Positions 1 to 5,932 of a stretch of DNA of 7,320 nucleotides are shown here, one piece after another. Location of the stretch: the NCBI GenBank assembly GCA_036258675.1, contig DATADD010000069.1, positions 1-7,320 on the forward strand, written 5' to 3'. Below the pieces are notes generated by a model, which worked only from the letters and a program-made list of their open reading frames with translations, did no database searches and was not told the origin of the DNA. Each line of letters opens with the position of its first letter. Position 1 is the stretch's first letter. The position numbers and the translations under genes are program-made. This DNA comes from DATADD01 sp036258675 (GTDB lineage Bacteria > Actinomycetota > CADDZG01 > WHSQ01).

Positions 1-536
1 CCGAGGCCGTCGCCGCGCTCGCCGCGCACCACCGCGACCGGCCCCTCGAGAGGGGCATGGGGCGGGAGGCGCTGCGCGCCGCGCTCGGGGTCGAGCCCGA
101 CGAGCTCGACGACCTCCTCGCGGCGCACGACGAGGTGGCGGCCGAGGGACCCCTCGTCCGGCTGACGTCGCACCGCGTGCGGCTCGGGGGCGAGCAGGCG
201 GCGGAGCGGGCGCGCGTGCTGGCGGCGGTAGAGGCGGGGGGCTTCACTCCGCCCCTCGCGGGCGAGCTCGGCGCCGACCCCCCGCTCCTGCGAGCGCTGG
301 TCGAGGCCGGCGACCTCGTCCCGATCGCGAACTTCTATCTGACGAGAGGGAGCGCGGCGCGGGCGCGCGCCGAGGTCCGGGCTGCGATCGAAGCCTCGGG
401 GCCGCTCACCGTCGCGCAGATACGCGACCTGCTCGGCACGTCGCGCAAGTACGCCGTGCCTCTGTGCGAGTGGCTCGACGCCACCGGCGCGACGCGCCGG
501 CAGGGCGACGTCAGGGTCCTGGGGCCGGATGCCTGA
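1..536 (+). CDS. selB: Selenocysteine-specific translation elongation factor SelB, C-terminal part (5' truncated by window edge)
   Basis: SelB is the EF-Tu-like GTPase that brings Sec-tRNA(Sec) to the ribosome and, through C-terminal winged-helix domains, binds the SECIS hairpin in mRNAs with a recoded UGA. Only the last 177 residues are here. The frame is open from base 3, so the ATG at 57 is internal and not the start; the residues before it (HHRDRPLERGM) match the SelB linker of the 'yHaanPlrpGm' type. The last winged helix carries the diagnostic end of the family: SRKYAVPLCEWLD (about residues 147-159 of the fragment) followed by TRRQGDVRVLG (about 164-174). These are the residues that in known SelBs contact SECIS RNA. 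The GTPase domains lie outside the window. The TGA stop at 534-536 is 12 nt from the stop of the converging ligase gene, with no intrinsic terminator visible. Presence of SelB implies the genome decodes Sec, but selA, selC and selD are not in view. Confidence 0.9.
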   Translation, partial: EAVAALAAHHRDRPLERGMGREALRAALGVEPDELDDLLAAHDEVAAEGPLVRLTSHRVRLGGEQAAERARVLAAVEAGGFTPPLAGELGADPPLLRALVEAGDLVPIANFYLTRGSAARARAEVRAAIEASGPLTVAQIRDLLGTSRKYAVPLCEWLDATGATRRQGDVRVLGPDA

Positions 537-548
537 GGCGCGGTGCGG

Positions 549-1748
549 CTAGCCCGCCGCCTGCTGCTCTCCCGCGAGGGTGTCGCCGCGCACGACGGTG
601 CCTCCGATGAGGTCCTCATCGGGCAGCGGCTGGGGCGACCCCGTCCTCATCTCCTCCACGAGGGAGTCCACGACCGCGGCCATGTTGCGCGTGGCTGCGT
701 ACACCTCCCGCTGCCGCGTCGCGGACGTGCCCCGCTCGAGGATGTCGTTGATCCGCAGGAGGTCCGGGAGGCACCCGAGGCGCTCCGCCACCGGGCAGAG
801 CCGCTCGACGAGATCGCCGATCGACCTCCGCAGGTGCATGAGGTTGCCGTCCTCGTCCCGGATGATCTCCGCGTCGAGCCCGTAGCGGGACGCCCGCCAC
901 TTGTTGTCCCTGATCGTCCACGCCTGGTGCACGGGCAGCTGCAATCCGGCGTTGTAGCGCTCGGCGAGCCACACGACGAGCGACTGGGACAGCGCCACGA
1001 TGGCGCAGGTCTCGTCCATCGACGGGATCCCGTCGCAGATGCGCAGCTCGATCGTCCCCAGGCCGGGGTGGGGGCGGATGTCCCACCACACCTCGCGGAT
1101 GCTGCGGATCGTGCCCGCGCCGATCAGCGTGCGCATGAAGCGCTGGAACTGGCCCCAGTTGTCCATGGAGTAGGGCAGGCCCGCGGTCGGCAGCGACTCG
1201 AACACCTTCGAGCGCGTCGACGCGAGGCCCGTGTCGCGGCCCTGCCAGAAAGGGCTCGAGGACGACAGCGCGAGGAAGTGCGGGATGAACGTGGCGAGGC
1301 TGTTGCCGACCGCGATCGCCTGCTCGCCCGACCCGAGGCCCACGTGCGTGTGGACTCCGAAGATGAGCAGGCGGCGCGCCGTCCACTGGCAGCTCTCGAT
1401 CAGCCGGTGGTAGCGGGGGTCGGGCGACACGGTCTGGTCGCTCCACGCCGAGAACGGGTGCGTGCCCGTGCACATGATCCGGTAGCCGAAGCTGTCCGCG
1501 ACATCGATGAGCCTCTCGATCTTGGTCCCGAGGTCCCGCCGGACCTCGCCCACCGTCGGGCAGACGTCGGTGATGACCTCGATCGTGCACTCGAGGAGCT
1601 CGTGCTTGTAGCCCGGCTCGTCGCCGAGCTCGGCCAGGATCTTCGTCGCAGCGGTGTCGGTGGCGAGGGCGCCCGCCTCGTCCACAACCTCCACCTCGAG
1701 CTCGACGCCGAGGGTCGGGCGCTCGGAGCCGTTGAAGACGATGTTCAT
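549..1748 (-). CDS. Carboxylate-amine ligase / glutamate-cysteine ligase-like protein (GCS2 family, YbdK type)
   Basis: A 399-residue ATP-dependent ligase of the GCS2 family, usual length about 370-400. Members join a carboxylate (glutamate in studied cases) to an amine such as cysteine; the true substrate of YbdK-type proteins is often unknown. Visible motifs: GVELEVEVVD (residues 14-23, metal-binding acidic strand), TGTHPFSAW (94-102), DPRYHRL (110-116), GVHTHVGLGSGE (131-142), SSSPFWQGRDTG (163-174), WWDIRPHPGLGTIELRICDG (221-240) and DNKWRASRYGLDA (281-293). The HTHVG motif differs slightly from the commoner HVHVG. The open frame runs about 1.8 kb further upstream through malQ antisense, but homology begins at MNIVFNGSERPTLG, and the ATG at 1748 has a good ribosome binding site, so this start is chosen. 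It diverges from malQ and converges on selB. EgtA (ergothioneine pathway) is in the same superfamily, but no egt genes are nearby and the motifs fit YbdK better. The family is secure; the substrate is not. Confidence 0.9.
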   Translation of the reverse strand: MNIVFNGSERPTLGVELEVEVVDEAGALATDTAATKILAELGDEPGYKHELLECTIEVITDVCPTVGEVRRDLGTKIERLIDVADSFGYRIMCTGTHPFSAWSDQTVSPDPRYHRLIESCQWTARRLLIFGVHTHVGLGSGEQAIAVGNSLATFIPHFLALSSSSPFWQGRDTGLASTRSKVFESLPTAGLPYSMDNWGQFQRFMRTLIGAGTIRSIREVWWDIRPHPGLGTIELRICDGIPSMDETCAIVALSQSLVVWLAERYNAGLQLPVHQAWTIRDNKWRASRYGLDAEIIRDEDGNLMHLRRSIGDLVERLCPVAERLGCLPDLLRINDILERGTSATRQREVYAATRNMAAVVDSLVEEMRTGSPQPLPDEDLIGGTVVRGDTLAGEQQAAG

Positions 1749-1752
1749 GAGG

Positions 1753-1760
1753 CCCCCCTT
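1753..1760 (-). promoter_or_regulatory. Ribosome binding site that fixes the ligase start
   Basis: On the minus strand the sequence reads AAGGGGGG, then CCTC, then the ATG at 1748. This purine-rich Shine-Dalgarno-like stretch sits 4 nt before the ATG, which is close but usable. It supports the short 399-residue form over any start further up the long open frame. Confidence 0.6.
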
Positions 1761-1782
1761 GTCTGTGCCTGCGACTGAGGTG

Positions 1783-1788
1783 ATCGTA
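1783..1788 (-). promoter_or_regulatory. Candidate -10 element (TACGAT) for the ligase gene
   Basis: The minus strand reads TACGAT here, fitting the TANNNT pattern of actinobacterial sigma-70-type -10 boxes. A start site about 6-7 nt downstream would leave a leader of about 28 nt that includes the AAGGGGGG ribosome binding site. No good TTGACA-like -35 box lies 16-18 nt upstream. The same hexamer with its downstream flank (TACGATNACCT) recurs in front of the NfeD gene. This rests on pattern only. Confidence 0.35.
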
Positions 1789-1823
1789 CGCGAAAGGCCT
1801 TCCGCACGCCCCCGGCGGCGGAG

Positions 1824-3653
1824 GTGAACGCGGACGCGTGGGGCGTAGCGAGCGCGTATCGCGACGCGTCGGGACGCGCCCGGATCGCGCCCGAGGCCAC
1901 GGTGCGCGCCCTGCTCGGTGCCATGGGCGCGCAGGGCGAGTCGCCGCCCCAGGCGCGCGTGGTCGTGACGCGGCGCGGCGACGCGCCCCGGCTCCCCGGG
2001 GCGGGCGCGGTGGTGACCGAGGACGGGCGCCGGCTGCCGCTCGCGGACGGCGTCCTGCCGCGCGATCTCGAGCTCGGCTACCACCGCGTCCTGTGGCGCG
2101 ACGGCGCCGACTCCCGCCTCGTGGTGAGCCCGGGGCGATGCCATCTCCCCGCGGGGCTGAGGACGTGGGGGTGGGCCCTCCAGCTCTACTCCGTGCGGTC
2201 CGGGCGCACCTGGGGCATGGGAGATCTCGGGACGCTGCGCGAGGTCGTGGAGTGGGCGCGCGGCCTCGGCGCCGGCATGACGATGATCAACCCCCTCCAC
2301 GCGACGAGCCCCGGCGCGCCGCAGGAGGCGAGCCCCTATTTCCCCGGCAGCAGGCTGTGGCGCAACCCGCTGTACATCTCGATCGACGACGTTCCCGGAG
2401 CGGGCTCGGGCGACGAGAGGCTCGACGAGCTGCGCGCCGCGGGGCGCGCCCTCAACCGCGACGCGCGCATCGACCGCGACGCGGTCTACGCGCTCAAGCT
2501 CGAGGCGCTCGAGCGCCTGTGGGCGCGCCGGGCGCCGGACGCGGGCTTCGACGCGTTCGTGCGCCGGCACGGGGCCCTGTTGCAGGGCTTCGCCACCTTC
2601 CAGGCGCTCGCGGAGGCGATCGGGCCGGAGCCCGCGTCGTGGCCCCCCGGCCTCCGCCACCCCGGGTCGGGTGCGGTCGCGCGCTTCCGCGCCGAGCACG
2701 CCGACCGGGTCGGGTTCCACTGCTGGCTGCAGTGGCTCCTGGACGAGCAGCTCGGGCGCGCCGCGCCCGGGGGCGGACTCGTGCAGGACCTCGCGGTGGG
2801 CGTCGCGCCCGGCGGCGCCGACGCGTGGGTGTGGCAGGACGTGCTCGTGCGGGGCGCGCGCGTCGGCGCCCCCCCGGACGTTTTCAACGCGCTCGGACAG
2901 GACTGGGGCGTGCTGCCCTTCGACCCGTGGAAGCTGCGCGCGGCCGAGTACGAGCCGTTCGCGCAGGCGATCCGGTGGTCGCTGGCGCGCGGAGGGGGCC
3001 TGCGCGTCGACCACGTCATGGGGCTGTGGCGGCTGTTCTGGATCCCCGACGGCGCGCCGCCCGCCGAGGGCGCCTACGTCCGCTATCCGGCCGCCGACCT
3101 CCTCGACATCCTCTCCCTCGAGAGCGTGCGCGCGTCGGCCTACATCGTGGGGGAGGACCTCGGCACGGTCGAGGCGGCCGTGCGCCGGGAGATGGCGGCG
3201 CGCGCCATGCTCTCCTATCGCATCCTGTGGTTCGAGGACGAGCCCCCCTCGCGCTGGCCCCGGCGCGCCCTCGCCGCGGTCACCAACCACGACCTCCCCA
3301 CGGTCGCGGGGGTGTGGTCGGGGGACGACGTCGAGGTGCAGAGGTCGCTCGGGCTCCTGCCCGACGAGGACGCCCACGCCGCGCTGCGGGCGCGCCTCGC
3401 CCGGCGCCTTGGGCTGCGCGCCGACGCCCCCGTCGATGACGTGATCGAGGGGGTCCACCGGATGCTGGCGCGCGCACCGAGCGCCCTGCTCGCGGCCCAG
3501 CTCGAGGACGCGCTCGGTGTGCGCGAGCGCCCCAACCATCCCGGCACCACGACGGAGTGGCCGAACTGGTCGCGTCCGCTCCCGGTGCCGCTCGAGGAGC
3601 TGCGGACCGACGCGCGCGTCGGCGCGATCGCGCGCGCTCTAGCGGATCGCTAG
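1824..3653 (+). CDS. malQ: 4-alpha-glucanotransferase (amylomaltase, disproportionating enzyme), GH77
   Basis: A cytosolic 609-residue GH77 enzyme that transfers alpha-1,4-glucan segments between malto-oligosaccharides in maltodextrin and glycogen turnover. An N-terminal region (about 1-110, WGVASAYRD... RCHLP) precedes the catalytic barrel, as in actinobacterial MalQ. Motifs: WGWALQLYSVRSGRTWGMGD (115-134), INPLHA (155-160), EASPYFPGSRLWRNPLYI (168-185), WQDVLVRGARVGAPPDVFN (337-355), RVDHVMGLWRLFWIP (394-408, nucleophile Asp396), GEDLGTV (443-449, acid/base Glu444), TNHDLPT (487-493, third catalytic Asp490) and the C-terminal NHPGTTTEWPNW (571-582). All three catalytic acids are present. 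The GTG at 1824 is the only plausible start: an in-frame TGA lies at 1776-1778 with no other start codon between. It has a poor Shine-Dalgarno; purines (GGCGGCGGAG) run straight into the GTG. No other glycogen genes are adjacent. Its TAG stop shares a CTAG with the slipin stop on the other strand. Confidence 0.93.
   Translation: MNADAWGVASAYRDASGRARIAPEATVRALLGAMGAQGESPPQARVVVTRRGDAPRLPGAGAVVTEDGRRLPLADGVLPRDLELGYHRVLWRDGADSRLVVSPGRCHLPAGLRTWGWALQLYSVRSGRTWGMGDLGTLREVVEWARGLGAGMTMINPLHATSPGAPQEASPYFPGSRLWRNPLYISIDDVPGAGSGDERLDELRAAGRALNRDARIDRDAVYALKLEALERLWARRAPDAGFDAFVRRHGALLQGFATFQALAEAIGPEPASWPPGLRHPGSGAVARFRAEHADRVGFHCWLQWLLDEQLGRAAPGGGLVQDLAVGVAPGGADAWVWQDVLVRGARVGAPPDVFNALGQDWGVLPFDPWKLRAAEYEPFAQAIRWSLARGGGLRVDHVMGLWRLFWIPDGAPPAEGAYVRYPAADLLDILSLESVRASAYIVGEDLGTVEAAVRREMAARAMLSYRILWFEDEPPSRWPRRALAAVTNHDLPTVAGVWSGDDVEVQRSLGLLPDEDAHAALRARLARRLGLRADAPVDDVIEGVHRMLARAPSALLAAQLEDALGVRERPNHPGTTTEWPNWSRPLPVPLEELRTDARVGAIARALADR
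3650..3653. other. Shared stop palindrome CTAG of malQ and the slipin gene
   Basis: CTAG is its own reverse complement. Bases 3651-3653 are the TAG of malQ on the plus strand and 3652-3650 the TAG of the slipin on the minus strand, so the two coding regions overlap by 4 bp tail-to-tail. No terminator hairpin with a T-run is visible on either side, so the transcripts probably overlap. Confidence 0.9.
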
Positions 3654-4474
3654 CCGGCCGCGTCGCCGCCCGGCCGCGGCCGCGCCTCGCCGTCGCCGCG
3701 GGCCTCGAACGCGCTCAGGTCCTTGCCGAACGCGGCTTCGAACGGCTTGAGAAGCTCGATCGGGATCGGGATCACGAGCGTCGAGTTCTGCTCCGCCGAC
3801 ACCTCGCTGAGCGTCTGCAGGTAGCGCAGCTGATAGGCGATCGGGTGGCGCGCGATGACCTCGGCCGCCTGCGCGAGCCGCTCGGCCGACTGGAACTCGC
3901 CCTCGGCGTTGATGATCTTGGCGCGCCGCTCGCGCTCCGCCTCCGCCTGGCGCGCCATGGCCCGCTGCATCTCCTGGGGGAGGTCGACGTCCTTGATCTC
4001 GACGAGGGCGACCTTGACGCCCCACGGGTCGGTGAGGTCGTCGATGATCCGCTGGAGGTCGGCGTTGAGGCGGTCGCGCTCGGTCAGGATCGTGTCGAGG
4101 TCGACCTTGCACAGCACCGCGCGCAGGGTCGTCTGCGCGATCTGCGAGGTCGCGTAGAGGTAGTTCTGGACCTCGACGGTTGCCTTCACGGGCTGGAACA
4201 CCTGGAAGTACACGACCGCGTTGACGCGCACGGTGACGTTGTCCTTGGTGATGACGTCCTGCGTGGGGACGTCGAGCGTGACGATCTGCAGGTTCACCTT
4301 CACCATGCGGTCGATGATGGGGATGATGAAGAACAGCCCCGGACCCTTCGCTCCCTCCGCGACGCGCCCGAGCCGGAAGATCACACCCCGCTCGTACTCC
4401 TGGACGACCCGCACCGAGGCCATGAAGACGATCACGACGATGACCGCGATCACGCCTAGAACAGCGATGTCCAT
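3650..4474 (-). CDS. Slipin / stomatin-like SPFH (band 7) membrane protein, partner of the NfeD protease
   Basis: A 274-residue prokaryotic stomatin. One N-terminal hydrophobic segment (about residues 3-20) anchors it; the SPFH domain follows: EYERGVIFRLGR (26-37), GPGLFFIIPIID (44-55), TLDVPTQDVITKDNVTVRVN (66-85), then LDTILTERDRLN (126-137) and WGVKVALVEIKDVDLP (151-166). A charged helix rich in Ala, Glu and Arg (about 167-210, MARQAEAERERRAKIINAEG) should drive oligomerisation. Near the C terminus is STLVIPIPIELL (231-242), a hydrophobic patch like that cut by the partner protease in the Pyrococcus stomatin PH1511. Slipins form membrane microdomain scaffolds and are typically encoded next to NfeD. 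Here the start lies 25 bp after the NfeD stop, with a strong AGGAGG site, so co-transcription is very likely. LCKVDLD at 121-127 has Cys122 where many homologues have Gly. The last about 15 residues are low-complexity Gly/Ala/Arg/Pro. Confidence 0.93.
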   Translation of the reverse strand: MDIAVLGVIAVIVVIVFMASVRVVQEYERGVIFRLGRVAEGAKGPGLFFIIPIIDRMVKVNLQIVTLDVPTQDVITKDNVTVRVNAVVYFQVFQPVKATVEVQNYLYATSQIAQTTLRAVLCKVDLDTILTERDRLNADLQRIIDDLTDPWGVKVALVEIKDVDLPQEMQRAMARQAEAERERRAKIINAEGEFQSAERLAQAAEVIARHPIAYQLRYLQTLSEVSAEQNSTLVIPIPIELLKPFEAAFGKDLSAFEARGDGEARPRPGGDAAG

Positions 4475-4479
4475 GAGCT

Positions 4480-4485
4480 CCTCCT
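4480..4485 (-). promoter_or_regulatory. Strong ribosome binding site of the slipin gene
   Basis: The minus strand reads AGGAGG, then AGCTC, then the ATG at 4474, a perfect Shine-Dalgarno with 5-nt spacing. It sits inside the 25-bp gap after the NfeD stop. It is much stronger than the site in front of NfeD, so the slipin may be translated more heavily than the protease from one mRNA. Confidence 0.7.
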
Positions 4486-4499
4486 GGTCTCGGCGCGCG

Positions 4500-5867
4500 T
4501 CACGTCGCGCGGCCCGCGTGCTCGCCCTCGTGGACCGGCTCGACGAGGAGGACGAGCCCCTCCGTCGCCATCACCTTCACCTTGGAGCCGGCCGCGATCC
4601 CGGTCTCCATCGTGCGGGCGCGCCACAGGGTCCCCTTCGTCACGACCGTGCCCTCGGGCGCGATGTCGGTCTTGGCCTCGCCCACGAGGCCCACGATCGC
4701 CTCCTCGCCGGTGATCGGCCGCCGCAGCCGGACGCGCAGGGCGGCGGTCATGACCGAGACGAAGAAGAGGAGCGCCCCCGCGACCGCGGCCGCGATCGCC
4801 CACGGGCTCAGCTCGACGGCGGGATCGGCGCCCGAGAACAGCAGCGCGCCGCCGGCGACGAGCGCGGCGATGCCGCCCACGGTCCAGACACCGAGCCCCG
4901 CGACCTGGAGATCGACGACGAAGAAGGCGACGGACGCGGCGACGAGCGCGACGCCCGCCCAGTTCGTGGGCAGCACGGAGAGGGCGTAGAAGCCGAGCAC
5001 GAGCGACACCGCGCCGAGCACGCCGGCGAGCCCGATGCCGGGGTTGTAGATCTCGAAGATGAGCCCGAAGGCGCCCGCGAGGAGCAACAGGAACGCGACC
5101 TCGGGGTTGGCGACCGCGTGCAGGAGCTTCTGGAACACGTTCATGTCCTGGAAGCGCAGCGCCGCGCTCGGCGTCCCTCGCGCCTCGTCCCACGTCTCCA
5201 GCGTCGCGGGCCCCGCGGCCGTCTCGACGGTGGCCCCGTCCATGGCCTCGAGCAGCTCCCGCAGCGACGAGGCGACTCCGTCGGCGACCCCGAGCTCGAC
5301 GGCCTCCGAGGCGCCGAGCGAGGCGCCCTCGCGCACCGCGCGCTCGGCCCACTCGGGATCGCGCCCGCGCTCGAGGGCGATCTCGCGGATGTACTCGGCC
5401 GCGTCGTTCGTGACCTTGCGCTGGAGCTCCGGCGACGTGTCGCCGGCGAGGTTGACCGGGGTCGCGGCCCCGATCGTCGTCGCCTCCGCCATGTACAGGA
5501 GGTGGGCGGCGTAGGCGATGAACGTCCCGGCCGACGCCGCGCGCGCGCCGCGCGGCTCGACCCACACCGCGATGGGGACCCTCGAGGCGAGCACGTGCTG
5601 GATGATGCGGCGCATCGAGACGTCGAGGCCGCCGGGCGTGTCGAGGCGGATCACGGCCGCGTGCACGCCGTCCTCGGACGCGGACTCGAGGCGCGCCGTG
5701 AGGTAGTCGGCCACGGCCGGGTCGATGACGCCGGAGACCTCGATGAGGTCGACCGTCGACGACCTCTCCTGGGCCCCGGCCGGCGCCGCGAGGAGCGCGG
5801 CCCCGGCGACCGCGACGACGATCGGAAGGGCCAGGCGGAGGCGGCGCGAGCGGGTCCGAGGCTGCAT
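4500..5867 (-). CDS. NfeD-family membrane-bound serine protease (ClpP-class, NfeD1b/STOPP type)
   Basis: A full-length 455-residue NfeD protein combining a ClpP-like protease, a membrane domain and a soluble OB-fold. A basic N terminus and hydrophobic stretch (about 5-33, ending APAGAQ) form a signal peptide, placing the protease domain outside. Protease domain (about 38-205): VDLIEVSGVIDPAVADYL, IRLDTPGG (73-80), the glycine-loop and serine motif GARAASAGTFIAYAA (107-121, likely nucleophile Ser112), IGAATPVNL (132-140) and the likely general base Lys151 in PELQRKVTND, a Ser-Lys dyad as in Pyrococcus PH1510. About five hydrophobic segments follow (near 257-273, 278-298, 302-320, 323-345, 354-378). 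The C-terminal OB-fold (about 385-445) has EEAIVGLVGEA, GTLWRAR and GLVLLVEP. Family members cleave stomatins and act in membrane quality control. It is the first gene of a two-gene operon with the slipin. The ATG at 5867 has almost no Shine-Dalgarno, and TACGAT lies 11 nt upstream, so the mRNA leader may be very short. Confidence 0.92.
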   Translation of the reverse strand: MQPRTRSRRLRLALPIVVAVAGAALLAAPAGAQERSSTVDLIEVSGVIDPAVADYLTARLESASEDGVHAAVIRLDTPGGLDVSMRRIIQHVLASRVPIAVWVEPRGARAASAGTFIAYAAHLLYMAEATTIGAATPVNLAGDTSPELQRKVTNDAAEYIREIALERGRDPEWAERAVREGASLGASEAVELGVADGVASSLRELLEAMDGATVETAAGPATLETWDEARGTPSAALRFQDMNVFQKLLHAVANPEVAFLLLLAGAFGLIFEIYNPGIGLAGVLGAVSLVLGFYALSVLPTNWAGVALVAASVAFFVVDLQVAGLGVWTVGGIAALVAGGALLFSGADPAVELSPWAIAAAVAGALLFFVSVMTAALRVRLRRPITGEEAIVGLVGEAKTDIAPEGTVVTKGTLWRARTMETGIAAGSKVKVMATEGLVLLVEPVHEGEHAGRAT

Positions 5868-5878
5868 ACGTCCAGGTC

Positions 5879-5884
5879 ATCGTA
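5879..5884 (-). promoter_or_regulatory. Candidate -10 element (TACGAT) for the NfeD-slipin operon
   Basis: The minus strand reads CCTACGATGACCTGGACGT and then the ATG at 5867. TACGAT fits TANNNT, and its last base is 11 nt from the ATG, so transcription would start about 4-5 nt before the start codon, giving a nearly leaderless mRNA. That agrees with the lack of a Shine-Dalgarno. No -35 consensus is visible; a GC hairpin occupies that region. Confidence 0.3.
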
Positions 5885-5889
5885 GGCCG

Positions 5890-5911
5890 GGCGCGCCCTC
5901 TTCGGCGCGCC
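5890..5911. repeat. Inverted repeat GGCGCGCC / 6-nt loop / GGCGCGCC in the divergent spacer
   Basis: Two identical copies of the palindrome GGCGCGCC (5890-5897 and 5904-5911) are separated by CTCTTC, so an 8-bp all-GC stem with a 6-nt loop can form. The repeat lies 21 bp before the ATG of the first ATPase and just upstream of the NfeD -10 candidate. It could be an operator for both directions or an RNA hairpin in the ATPase leader. No T-run follows on either strand, so it is not a classical terminator. In DNA this GC-rich, such repeats also arise by chance. Confidence 0.45.
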
Positions 5912-5932
5912 GGTGGGATAGAACTGCCGGCG

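Noticed and set aside
537..548. Possible intrinsic terminator between selB and the ligase (GGCTAGCC palindrome at 547-554)
   Set aside because: Only an 8-bp perfect palindrome with no loop and no T-run; too little for a terminator call.
543..1778. A 411-codon plus-strand open frame opposite the ligase gene
   Set aside because: Composition is Arg/Val/Asp/His-rich with no recognisable domain and mirrors the codon pattern of the real minus-strand gene; it is a shadow.
549..3539. A 996-codon minus-strand open frame joining the ligase to about 1.8 kb antisense of malQ
   Set aside because: Only the last 399 codons show family motifs. The upstream part is Arg/Pro/Gly-rich low-information sequence opposite a clear malQ, and the ATG at 1748 has its own ribosome binding site. 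The open frame is a product of high GC.
3557..5885. Long plus-strand open frames opposite the slipin and NfeD genes (3557-4459 and 4221-5885)
   Set aside because: They are repetitive in Arg, Asp, Glu and Leu and lack any fold signature, while the opposite strand encodes full-length conserved proteins.
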